Shown: piece by piece, positions 19,227 to 29,404 of the stretch
Layout: each line of letters opens with the position of its first letter
Numbering within the stretch: the stretch's first letter is position 1
Assembly: GCA_951802425.1 (NCBI GenBank)
Contig: OX637794.1
Span: 3,286,001 to 3,350,000, forward strand
Source of the DNA: Clavaria fumosa
Lineage: Eukaryota; Basidiomycota; Agaricomycetes; Agaricales; Clavariaceae
Direction: 5' to 3'
DNA: 64,000 nucleotides
Notes under the pieces: generated by a model
What the model saw: only the letters and a program-made list of their open reading frames with translations
Told to the model about the DNA's origin: nothing
Database searches by the model: none
Translations under genes and position numbers: made by a program

Positions 19227-19963
19227 TGTCACGCCCGTGCCAACCGGAGTATTCTCCGGCCTTCTCCGGTGGTCTCCGGACCTCCGATCGCAACTCTGGG
19301 CTCTCGGACCTATGTCCAGAGCGCCGGACTTTACTTGCGTGACGTAGCACAGGATCAGGAAGTGTGCCTGGAGGGCCACCAACTGATGTCCGCACTAGTT
19401 GCTGTTGCCTCGGGCAACCAGGAACTGGTCCTGCCCCGGACCCATTGCCCGGACAATTTGATGGACTCCCGGAAATGCCTGTACATCATAGTTAGTAGTT
19501 TAACCTTTGTCCCGATCAGATTCCGTCTCCGTCTCGTAGTCCCATAGTTTAGTTTATTTCCTGACTCCCGGACATTACTCCGTAGCTATGAACTGATTCC
19601 GTAGTTGTACCGGAGTTATCTCCGTTGCTAGCATTGCCCCGGACTTTTGTATAAGTACTTGTAGATTATGACCTTAGTCTAGCCAGTCTGATAATCAACC
19701 CCACCTACTCGCACTCTATTCCGTACTGCCTGAAACCCGTCTCCCGACCTCTCCCGAAATCCGAGACACTGATCCACAGAGGGCGTCATTTCAATACGTT
19801 CGCCAAGTCTCGTCCGAACCTAAGTCCAACTCCGTCCAAACTCCGGTTTGCTCCGCCGCACCCGGACCTTGTTACTCTTGCCCGGACTTTATTGTTCCCC
19901 ACCGGACTTTGTTATTTCCGCCCGGACTTTACTCCGCCCGACCCCTGCGACATAGATGTAACA
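19227..19963 (+). repeat. 5' LTR of B1
   Basis: 737 bp, TGTCACGCCC to GATGTAACA. TATAAGTA at 19650-19657 predicts initiation close to 19684, where CAGTCTGATAAT begins. The 3' end holds four CCGGAC-TT motifs at an exact 20-bp period (19862, 19882, 19902, 19922). Confidence 0.9.
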
Positions 19964-19965
19964 GT

Positions 19966-19977
19966 ATTATCAGACTG
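19966..19977 (+). other. Self-complementary primer-binding site of B1
   Basis: ATTATCAGACTG starts 3 bp inside the LTR. It is the perfect 12-nt reverse complement of CAGTCTGATAAT at 19684-19695, which is 27-34 bp after the TATA box and so near the mRNA 5' end. This matches the Tf1-type self-priming rule. B2 preserves both sequences. Confidence 0.7.
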
Positions 19978-19994
19978 ACCACTCTGCGATCATA

Positions 19995-21149
19995 ATGTCC
20001 GAACCTCCCCGACACAGTGGCCGCTTGCGCCCAAGCGCCAAGCCGACGACCCCTGGTGGGTCCGACCTCGGAGAACTAATCAATCCGACCCCTCCTGGCG
20101 AGGGGGATGAACCAACCGTACCCGCTCCACGCGAAACCCGATCCCGATCTCCTCCGGCTGAACAGCCCGACTCCCCGTTATCCGAACCCGACCCCGAAGC
20201 CCTGAACCTCGCGGACGCGATCCGCACCTTGGCCGCATCCACCAAGGAACAAGGTTCCCCATCTTCCCGCATCAAGGAACCGGAACCGTTCAACGGTTCC
20301 AACTCCAAGAAACTCCGTAGTTTCTTGGTTCAATGCGAATTGAACTTCCGAGACCGCCCGAAGACTTTCAGCGAGGACTCGGTAAAGATAAATTTTGCCA
20401 TCTCCTTCCTGCAGGGAACCGCTCTCGAGTGGTTCGAACCCGCTCTCCTAGGCGAAGCCCCGGAAGCCGACTGGATTTCCGACTGGAATCTATTCGTGCA
20501 GGAACTCCAGGATAACTTCAGACTGCACGATCCCATCAGAGATGCGGAGGCCGAACTCGACCGCCTCCACATGAAGGACTCCCAGCGGATCACGACGTAC
20601 AACGTCGAGTTTAACCGGATAGCTGCGCGGCTCCGATGGGACGAAGCCGCGCTCCGGCACAACTATTACCGCGGACTCCCGAACCGCCTCAAGGACGAGA
20701 TTTCCCGAGTTGGGAAACCGACTTCCCTCCCCGTCCTGCGCAAACTCTGCCAGGACATCGACGCGCGATACTGGGAACGTCAAGGCGAATGTTCCCACGA
20801 CGCACCCGCCAAATCCGACAACAAGCCCCGCCAAGCAAATAACTCCGGACAATCGTCCGGAGGAAACAAACCTGCCAACAACTCCGGAGCAGCATCAAAC
20901 GCCTCCGGATCCGCACGAAAGACCGATCCCCCGAAGGATAATAAGATCGGCAAAGACGGAAAGCTAACTCCGGAGGAACGGAAACGCCGCTTCGACAACA
21001 ACCTCTGCCTTGTTTGCGGAGGAACCGGACATGTTGCGAAGGACTGCCCGAAGTCCCGGAACACGCAGGGCAAGAAAGCCCGAACCGTCACAACCTCCGA
21101 CACAGTTCCGGAGGTTAAGGCTGCGGCTGCTTGGCCAAAAAACTCCTGA
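19995..21149 (+). CDS. gag: Gag of chromovirus B1
   Basis: 384 residues from ATG 19995. A disordered Pro/Ser-rich N-terminus (about 1-85) is followed by the Gag helical domain (about 90-265, including EPEPFNGSNSKKLRSF and GLPNRLKDEISR), an Asn/Ser-rich linker and one CCHC knuckle (CLVCGGTGHVAKDC, about 337-350). It is open throughout and about 90% identical to the B2 copy by eye. The last codons contain the slippery heptamer for pol expression. Confidence 0.92.
   Translation: MSEPPRHSGRLRPSAKPTTPGGSDLGELINPTPPGEGDEPTVPAPRETRSRSPPAEQPDSPLSEPDPEALNLADAIRTLAASTKEQGSPSSRIKEPEPFNGSNSKKLRSFLVQCELNFRDRPKTFSEDSVKINFAISFLQGTALEWFEPALLGEAPEADWISDWNLFVQELQDNFRLHDPIRDAEAELDRLHMKDSQRITTYNVEFNRIAARLRWDEAALRHNYYRGLPNRLKDEISRVGKPTSLPVLRKLCQDIDARYWERQGECSHDAPAKSDNKPRQANNSGQSSGGNKPANNSGAASNASGSARKTDPPKDNKIGKDGKLTPEERKRRFDNNLCLVCGGTGHVAKDCPKSRNTQGKKARTVTTSDTVPEVKAAAAWPKNS
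21137..21143 (+). promoter_or_regulatory. -1 frameshift heptamer A_AAA_AAC (B1 gag-pol)
   Basis: Gag reads CCA AAA AAC TCC TGA. The heptamer A AAA AAC is in phase, two codons before the stop. A -1 slip enters CTC CTG AGC, which is the open pol frame. The same heptamer is kept at 33106-33112 in B2. Confidence 0.7.
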
Positions 21150-24100
21150 GCGGCCCTTCAAAGTCCGCACTACCGGAGGACCGCGCCGCCCCAGCCAGTG
21201 CACATTATGAGTTCCGCCTCGGCGCATCTGCTGTTTCCCCTTCGTCCAACTCCTTGTATATAACCCTGTCCGCTCCAAATATAGATCGTTCTCCATATTT
21301 CCGGACCCTGGTTGATTCCGGGTCGTCGCATTGTTTCATAAGTCCCGAGTTCGTCAAGAAACACAAACTCCGGACAACTCCGATTTCCCCCATGTCACTC
21401 CGCCTCTTCGATGGCTCCTCTACGGACATCGTCAAATCCACACTCACTCTCCCTGTCCAATTCCCTACCGGAGAACTTTTCGATATCGAATTCCTGGTAG
21501 CCCGAATGGATCCCGCCTGCTCCGCTGTCCTCGGATATAACTGGCTCACCCGCTACAACCTGTTGGTTGACTGGGTTAGAGGCAGTATCAAATTCCGGAC
21601 ACCGAAGTATTCCCGAACATCAAATCCGACCTCCGACACCCAAACCCCGACTCCGAAAGTGGGAACTACCGTCCTCACTCCCCCTCCGAAATCACCACCA
21701 CGGCACCCGGAGATTCGTTTTGTCAACGCAGCTGAATTTTCCAAGATCTCCGAGTCAACAGGATCTCGGACTTTCATGCTGCACCACTTTGGCGACAAAA
21801 CATCCATCCGCTCCGTCGCGACCGAACCGTTGGACCTGTCCTCCGTCCCGGAGGAATATCACGACTTCGCTGATGTGTTCAGCAAGACGAAAGCGGACAC
21901 CCTAGCTCCGCATCGACCGTACGACCTCCGGATTAATCTGGAAGAAGGTAAAACTCCGCCCCATGGGCCGATATATTCCCTCTCCCAGACGGAGCTCCGT
22001 ACACTGCGGGATTTCCTCGATGAACATCTCCGCATCGGATTTATCCACCCGACTAGCTCTTCCCATGGAGCTCCTGTTTTATTCGTCCGGAAAAAGGATG
22101 GAAGTCTCCGGCTATGCGTGGACTTCCGAGCCCTTAACCGGATCACCCGGAAAGACCGATATCCGATCCCCCTGACCCGCGATCTGCTGGACGTAGCCAG
22201 AAGTGCTAAGGTTTACACCAAAATCGATCTCCGGCACGCCTACCATCTGGTCCGGATCGCGGAAGGCGATGAATGGAAAACCACCTTCTGGACCCAGTAT
22301 GGTTCGTTCGAATGGTGTGTTATGCCCTTCGGACTTACTAACGCCCCTGCGGCATTTCAACACTTCGTAAACGATGTGTTTTCCGACCTCCTGGACAAGT
22401 TTATGATCGTCTATCTGGACGACATCCTGGTATACTCCGACAACCTGGAGTCGCACGTACAGCATGTCCGAGAAGTATTCTGGTGCCTGCGCGCCAACGG
22501 ACTTTTCGCTCATGCAGGAAAATGCTTCTTCCACACGGAACGAGTTGAGTACCTAGGTTTCCTGCTCTCTCCGGAAGGACTCGCGATGGACCCGGCGAAG
22601 GTGAAAGCCATTACGGAATGGCCGGAGCCCCGGAAAGTGAAGGATGTCCAGTCCTTCCTCGGATTCACCAACTTCTACCGGAGATTCGTCTTCTGGTACT
22701 CCGACATCGTTGTCCCCCTTACTCGACTCACGCGGAAGTCCTCCATCTAGAACTTCAATCCCGACTGCCGGGAAGCCTTCGACACCCTGAAGATGGCTTT
22801 TACCTCGGCCCCGATACTGGCGAACTTCGTCCCCGGCGTCCCAATAATTGTGGAAACAGACGCTTCAGACTACACAGTCGCCGCGATACTCTCCGTGGAA
22901 TCGCCACCCGGAGAAATTCATCTGGTCGCTTTTCACTCCCGGACACTCCACGACGCGGAGTTGAACTACAACACCCACGACAAGGAACTCCTGGCCATAT
23001 TCGAGGCATTTGGTGAGTGGCGTCACTACCTCGAAGGTTCCGCTATTCCGGTCCACGTTATTACGGACCATAAAAACCTGGAATACTTCGGAACTACCCA
23101 GACTTTGTCTCGGAGACAAGCCCGGTGGTCGGAATTCCTCTCCGGTTTCAATATGGTTATCCGATTCCGCCCCGGAAAACTTGGAACAAAACCCGACACC
23201 CTCACCCAACGATGGGACGTTTACCCCAAAGAGGGAGATAGTGGCTACGCCAGCATAAATCCACAAAACCTCCGACCGATTTTCAACTCTGAACAGCTGG
23301 CCACCTCCCTCCGAGCAACTTCCCTCGAAGGACTCGTACTCTGATCCGTCCTTGTCATGGACGAGGAAAAACTCCGAACCGACATCCGGAACTCGCTCCG
23401 CGATGATCCGGTCGCAAGCACACACCTGGACAAAGTCCTCTCTGGCACCGGAGATAATCCCTGGTGGACTGTAGATGTGTCCGGCTTCCTGCGACTGGAC
23501 GACCGGATATACGTTCCGGACTCCAACGACCTCCGACTCTGTGTCCTACTGTATAGGCACGACCACCTGATTTCCGGACACTTCGGACAAAACAAGACAC
23601 TGGATTTGATCCGAAGGGAGTATACGTGGCCCGGACTTCGCAGTTTTGTTTCGGAGTATTGCAACTCCTGTACTAACTGCGGCAGATCGAAGACCCGAAG
23701 GCACCGGCCTTACGGTCTCCTCCACCAACTCCCAGTCCCGGAATTTCCATGGACTTTATCGAACACCTCCCACAATCTGACGGATTTAATTCCATCCTTG
23801 TCGTCGTTGACCGCTTTTCCAAGCAAGGAATCTTTACTCCGACCTACGACACGGTTACATCAACGGACCTCGCCGGACTTTTCGTCCAGCATGTTTTCTC
23901 CAAGCACAGAGTTCCCTCGCACGTAACCTCTGATTGCGGACCGGAATTTGTTTCTCACTTTTTCCGCTCCCTCGGAAAAGCCCTCGACATGACTCTCCAT
24001 TTCACATCCGGACATCACCCAGAAGCAGATGGTCAAACTGAATGGTTGAACCAGACACTGGAGCAGTATCTCTGGTCTTACTGCAATTATCAGCAAGATG

Positions 24101-24828
24101 ATTGGTCCGAGCTCCTCCCGCTCGCGGAATTTGCGTATAACAACGCTCCGAGCGAGACGACCGGAATTTCACCGTTCTTCACTAACAAAGGTTACCATCT
24201 GAACATCTCCGTCCGAGTCGACCAGGACATGACTTCCTCCCGTGCCCGGACTTATGTTGCTGACCTGGAAACACTCCACCAGATACTCCGGCAACAAATC
24301 CTTGCCGCGCAGCAGCGGTACCAAAAGTCCGCTGACCGGCATCGCATTCCGGCCCCGGATTTCTGCGTCGGAAACAAAGTTTTCGTTAAGGTGGAATTCT
24401 TCCGGACCACCCGACCATCCAAAAAGCTAAGCAAGAAAATGCTCGGACCTTATGAGATCATCGCTCAAGCCGGACGAAGCTCCTTTACTCTCCCACTCCC
24501 GGAAACCCTCCGCTCCGTACATCCGGTATTCCACGTTTCAATGCTGGAATTGGCGACAGCCAACACAATTCTGAACCGGATCCAGCCCCCTCCGGAACCA
24601 GTAGTTGTCGACGGAGAACTGGAATTTGAGATCACGGAGATTCTGGATTCTAAGTACGACAACCGGAGGAAGACTTGTAAGCTACTCTACTTGGTCCAGT
24701 GGACAGGTTACGAAGGAACCGACGAAGAAACTTCCTGGCTGCTCGCTACGGAGCTTGAGCGCGCACCGGATCTCGTCGCGGACTTCCATTCCACATACCC
24801 CGACAAACCCGGACCTCTCGGAGCTTAG
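21144..24828 (+). pseudogene. pol: Pol of B1 (protease, RT, RNase H, integrase, chromodomain), broken
   Basis: Protease active site LVDSGSSHCF (near 21310), RT box YLDD (near 22415), RNase H ETDASD (near 22855), integrase HHCC (near 23560-23690) and DDE core, and a C-terminal chromodomain LEFEITEILDSK (near 24620). Breaks against B2: TAG 22748-22750 for Trp, TGA 23342-23344 for Arg, and a 16-bp deletion near 23749-23753 between two ATGGA repeats that shifts the frame. Many Arg codons have become Trp, Gln or Cys, consistent with CpG decay. Confidence 0.9.
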
Positions 24829-24911
24829 GCTTCACTCGGACTTAGTTCACACGAAGTCCAATCAACAGAAATCTGATTCGCAAAAACACAAAAAAATATA
24901 TGCAAAATAAT

Positions 24912-26087
24912 TTACACTGGACCTAAGTCCGGTTCCCCCTCCGCATCCTCCGTCTCCATCTCCTGCTCTGCTCCTTCTCCCACCTCCGGCCGGACATCCA
25001 TCAACGAAGAACGACGGGAGCGCGCGATCTCCTGCTCCACCGCCCGGGCCATCTCCGGATCTCGTCGCTCCAGCACCCTCCGCAGGATCCGGTTATCCTG
25101 CGCAAGCTGATCCCTCTCCGCGATCATCTTGTTCATGTTGAGGTGCTTGACGAAGTCCGGGACAAGCTGTCGGAGTTCAGTCCCGAACTCCGCAGGTGCC
25201 CCGGAAATGACTCACCTGCCCGATCGCTGCCTCCAACCTCCTCGTCATCTTCTCCAGCCCCTTCACCATCGAGTTCCAGTGCATCCGGACTTCATGGCTC
25301 TTCTCCACGTTGGCCCGGAGGAACCAGTTCGTCGACTGGAGATCCAGCTCCGGCTCGAAATCCTCGGCTCGGAGCTTCTTCGCCGGCCTCGCCTCCACCT
25401 CCGGCTCGCCCTCCGCCTCCGTCTCCAACCTCCAGTCCAAGTCCGACTCTACCATGGCGTCGGACTTCGTCCCCCGGTGCGCGACCCGCTTTCCCTTGTC
25501 TTTTCCTTTTCCCTTGCCCTTCGCCTTCCCCAGCCACATGCACCCGACCCGCTTCTCCCGGCACTCATCACAACTCCGAGTTCTCGCCGGCCCCGTCCAT
25601 TTGCATTCCTGGCCCGGACTTTAGCGCAAACTCTGGCGGAGACAGGAGAACCTACCAGTTTTTTCTGGGAGCAACGCTCGCACGTTACTCTGGCCGAGGT
25701 CCCCTGGTCCTCCGCGATCTCCGCTGCGTGCTTCCTCCACGCCTCCTCCTCCTTTTGCTCCCGCACCGCTTTCTCCGCCGCCTCCTGGAGGTTTACTGAC
25801 TCCTCCACGCTTGCCACTAGCTTCGTCGTGGCCCGCGCTGCCTCCAACTCCTTCCTCCGTTCCCGCGCTCTTTTCCCCGCCTCTTCCTCCTTCCTCCTCG
25901 TTTCCGCCTCCTCCTCCTTTCGTTTCCGCTCCGCCTCCTCTTCTCTCCGCTTCATCTCCGCCTCCTCCTCTTGTCTCCTCCGCTCTGCTGCCTCCTTCTC
26001 CCTCCGTGCCTTCGCCGCCTGCAACGCTTCCATCTCCTCCTGAAGTTTTCGGAGTTGGACTTCGTAGTTGGTGTCTTCTTCAGCCAT
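24912..26087 (-). CDS. Antisense accessory gene of B1: coiled-coil Zn(II)2Cys6-type protein, 3 exons
   Basis: Exons 26087-25656, 25608-25216 and 25166-24912, with GT-AG introns of 47 and 49 nt in phase 0, give 359 residues. The N-terminal 130 residues are a long Glu/Arg/Lys coiled coil. Cysteines 136, 139, 146, 157, 160 and 167 form CX2CX6C-X10-CX2CX6C, the Zn(II)2Cys6 spacing. Intron 1 splits this cluster, so it exists only after splicing. A Lys/Gly-rich basic segment, PAKKLRAE near 219, a helix and a Leu-heptad C-terminus (MIAERDQLAQDNRILRRVL) follow. Opposite to gag-pol and convergent with pol. It is intact although pol is dead. Same domain order as the E gene. Confidence 0.82.
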
Positions 26088-26284
26088 GCCTGGTGGTGGT
26101 TCAGGTCTAAGGAGAGGGGACCGGTGGTGGATTGATGCCCCCGGTCACGGATTTCGAACTCCGACGAATCTCCGATCCCATTTCCGTCCTCGGATCGCGA
26201 TCGCCTTGATCCGAACGCCCCAATCCGGTCCAGGGGTGGTAACGGATCTAGGGCCTCGAGGGCTCAGCCCTGAGAGGGAGATAC
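26088..26284 (-). promoter_or_regulatory. Upstream region of the B1 antisense gene with CCG-N4-CGG
   Basis: 197 bp between the antisense ATG and the 3' LTR. CCG-TCCT-CGG at 26184-26193 is an everted triplet pair 97 bp upstream of the ATG, conserved in B2. The TATA box present in B2 is altered here. The polypurine tract GAGAGGGAGA lies at the LTR edge. Confidence 0.45.
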
Positions 26285-27031
26285 TGTCACGCCCGTGCCA
26301 ACTGGAGTATTCTCCGGCCTTCTCCGGCCTTCTCCAGCGGTCTCCGGACCTCCAATCGCAACTCTGGGCTCTCGGACCTATGTCCAGAGCGCCGGACTTT
26401 ACTTGTGCGACGTAGCGCAGGATCAGGAAGTGTGCCTGGAGGGCCACCAACTGATGTCCGCACTAGTTGCTGTTGCCTCGGGCAACCAGGAACTGGTCCT
26501 GCCCCGGACCCATCGCCCGGACAATTTGATGGACTCCCAGAAACGCCTGTACATCATAGTTAGTAGTTTAACCTTTGTCCCGATCAGATTCCGTCTCCGT
26601 CTTGTAGTCCCGTAGTTTAGTTTATTTCCTGACTCCCGGACATTACTCCGTAGCTACGAACTGATTCCGTAGTCGTACCGGAGTTATCTCCGTTGCTAGC
26701 ATCACCCCGGACTTTTGTATAAGTACTCGTAGATTACGACCTTAGTCTAGCCAGTCTGATAATCAACCCCGCCTACTCGCACTCTATTCCGTACTGCCTG
26801 AAACCCGTCTCCCGACCTCTCCTGAAATCCGAGACACTGATCCGCAGAGGGCGTCGTTTCAATACGTTCGCCAAGTCTCGTCCAAACCTAAGTCCAACTC
26901 CGTCCAAACTCCGGTTTGCTCCGCCGCACCCGGACCTTGTTACTCTCGCCCGGACTTTATTGTTCCCCACCGGACTTTGTTATTTCTGCCCGGACTTTAC
27001 TCCGCCCGACCCCCGCGACATAGACGTAACA
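26285..27031 (+). repeat. 3' LTR of B1
   Basis: 747 bp, TGTCACGCCC to GACGTAACA. It has one extra CTTCTCCGGC unit against the 5' LTR and scattered substitutions, so B1 is older than E. Confidence 0.9.
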
Positions 27032-27205
27032 TGGAGCAGAGGTGTGGAGGTGAGGGAGTTGGACTTTTGGAGATTCAGAGTGGAGGTACAGAGGAGCAGA
27101 AGTGTGGAGGGAGGAATCAGAGATGAGTGGAGGTGCAGAATTGAATTTTGGAGTTTTGGAGTGGAGTGCAGAGGTGTGGAATCGGAGTTGGAGCGGAGGT
27201 GTGTG
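27032..27205 (-). other. C internal region between B1 and B2
   Basis: 174 bp of GA-rich DNA (GGAGGTGTGGAGG type), flanked by the B1 duplication TGGAG and the B2 duplication GTGTG. No coding signal. Confidence 0.6.
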
Positions 27206-27970
27206 TTACGTCTATGTCGCGGAGGTCGGGCGGAGTAAAGTCCGAGCGGGAATAACAAAGTCCGGGCGTGTATGACAAAGTCCGGGCGTGTATGACAAAG
27301 TCCGGGCAGGAGTAACAAAGTCCGGGCACGGCAGGGCGATCCGGAGTTTGGGCGGAGTTGGACTTGGGTTCGGACGAGACTTGGCGAACGTATTGAAACG
27401 ACGCCCTCTGCGGATCAGTGTCTCGGATTTCGGGAAGTCGAAGGAGACGGGTTTCGGGCTTTAGCGGAGTAGAATGCAAGCGGGCGAGGTTGATTATCAG
27501 ACTGGCTAGACAAGGCGGTAATCTATGAGTACTTATACTAAAGTCCGGGGCGATGCTAGCGATGGAGATAACTCTGGTACGACTATGGAATCTGTTCGTA
27601 GCTACGGAGAAATGTCCGGGAGTCAGGAGAAGATCTTTACAATGGGACTACGGGACAGAGACGGAATCTGATCAGGACAAACGTTAAACTACTAACTATG
27701 ATTGTACAGATGTTTCCGGGAGTCCATCAATTGTCCGGGCGATGGGTCCGGGGCAGGACCAGTTCCTGGTTGCTCGAAGCAACAGCAACTAGTGCGGACA
27801 TCAGTTGGTGGCCCTTCAGGCACACTTCCTGATCCTGCGCTACGTCGCGCAAGTAAAGTCCAGCGCTCTGGACATAAGTCCGAGAGCCCGGAGTTGAGAT
27901 CGGGGGTCCGGAGACCGCCGGAGAAGGTCGGAGGAGGCCGGAGAATAGTCCGGTTGGCACGGGCGTGACA
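27206..27970 (-). repeat. 3' LTR of B2
   Basis: 765 bp. Plus strand starts TGTTACGTCT and ends GGGCGTGACA. It has five 20-bp units of the AAAGTCCGGGC type near 27238-27335, against four in the other LTR, plus about 41 bp absent from the other LTR. Confidence 0.9.
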
Positions 27971-28061
27971 GTATCTCCCTCTTAGGGCCGAGCCCTCGAG
28001 GCCCTGGATCCGTTATCACCCCTGGACCGGATTGGGGCAACCGGATCAAGGCAATCGCGAT

Positions 28062-28123
28062 CCGAGGACGGAAATGGGATCGGAGATTTCGTCGGAGTTC
28101 GAATTCCGTGGCCGGTTATATAA
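28062..28123 (+). promoter_or_regulatory. Putative promoter of the B2 antisense gene
   Basis: CCG-AGGA-CGG (28062-28071) is an everted CCG-N4-CGG pair 110 bp upstream of the ATG. TATATAA (28117-28123) lies 58 bp upstream. Both are inside the element, between the 3' LTR and the gene, so the accessory gene would have its own promoter. Confidence 0.5.
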
Positions 28124-28180
28124 TCCGGGGCAACAGTCCATCACCGGTCCCCTCTCCTTAGACCTGAACCACCAGCAGGC

Positions 28181-29320
28181 ATGACTGACGAAGAAGACAA
28201 CGGATACGAAGTACAACTCCGGAAACTCCAGGCGGAGATGGAAGCACTGAAGGCGGGGAGGGCGCGGAAGGAGAAGGAGGCGGCGGAGCGGAGGAGACAA
28301 GAGGAGGAGGCGGAGATGAGACGGAGGGAGGAGGAGGCGGAGCGGAAACGGAAGGAGGAGGAGGCGGAGACGAGGAGGAAGGAGGAAGAGGCGGGGAAAA
28401 GAGCGAAGGAGCGGAGGAAGGAGTTGGAGGCGGCGCGGGCCACAACGAAGATGGTGGCGAGCGTGGAGGAGTCGGTGCAGCTCCAGGAGGCGGCGGAGAA
28501 GGCGGTGCGGGAGCAAAAGGAGGAGGAAGCGCGGAGAAAGCGCGCGGCGGAGATCGCGGAGGCCCAAGGGACCTCTGCCGGAGTAACGTGTGAGCGTTGC
28601 TCCCAGAAAAAATTAGTAAGTCCTCCTTTCGTCGCCGGAGATCGTGCTAAACTCCGGTCCAGGAATGCAAATGGATGGGGCCGGCGAGGACCCGGAGTTG
28701 CGACCAGTGTCGGGAGAAGCGGGTCGGGTGCGTGTGGCCGGGGAAGGCCAAGGGCAAGGGAAAGCGGGTCGCGCGTCGGGGGACGAAGTCCGACGCCATG
28801 GTGGAGTCGGACTTGGATCGGAGGTCGGAGGGCGAGCCGGAGATAGAGGCGAGGCCGGCGAAAAAGCTCCGGGCCGAGGATTACGAGCCGGAGCTAGATC
28901 TCCAGTCCGCCAATTGGTTCCTCTGGGCCAGCGCGGAGAAGAACAACGAGATCTGGATGCACCGGAACTCGATGGTGAAGGGGCTGGAGAAGATGACGAG
29001 GAGGCTGGAGGCGGCAATCGGGCAGGTGAGTCATTTCTGGGGCTTCCGCGGAGTTCGGAACTGAACTCCGGCAGCTCGTCCCGGACTTCGTCGAGCACCT
29101 CAACATGAACAAGATGATCGCGGAGAGGGATCAACTTGCGCAGGATAACCAGATCCTGCGGAGGGTGCTGGAGTGACGAGATCCGGAGTTGGCCCGGGCG
29201 GTGGAGCAGGAGACCGCGCGCTCCCGTCGATCTTCGTTGGTGGGAGTGCAGCCAGAGACGGGAGATGCGGAGATGGAGGCGGAGGATGCGGAGGGGGAAC
29301 CGGACCTGGGTCCGGTGTAA
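28181..29320 (+). pseudogene. Antisense accessory gene of B2 (one nonsense codon)
   Basis: Exons 28181-28615, 28663-29025 and 29075-29320, introns of 47 and 49 nt at the same places as in B1. All six cluster cysteines are kept (137, 140, 147, 158, 161, 168; CX2CX6C-X10-CX2CX6C). The coiled coil, PAKKLRAE and the C-terminal Leu heptads are kept. A TGA at 29174-29176 replaces CGA (Arg in B1) and would remove the last 47 residues; the frame then continues to TAA 29318-29320. The Zn cluster and most of the protein would still be made. Confidence 0.8.
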
Positions 29321-29404
29321 ATTATCTTGTATATATATATAATTATTTTTTGCGAATCTGATTTCCGTTGATCGGACTTCGTGTGAACTAAGTCCGAGTG
29401 GAGG

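Larger units (their letters stand above)
19227..27031 (+). mobile_element. Ty3/Gypsy chromovirus B1, pol broken, antisense gene intact
   Basis: 7,805 bp, LTRs of 737 and 747 bp, target duplication TGGAG (19222-19226, 27032-27036). Order: LTR, self-complementary PBS, gag, pol with chromodomain, convergent antisense gene, polypurine GAGAGGGAGA, LTR. Pol carries two nonsense codons and a 16-bp deletion, so B1 is not autonomous. Confidence 0.92.
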
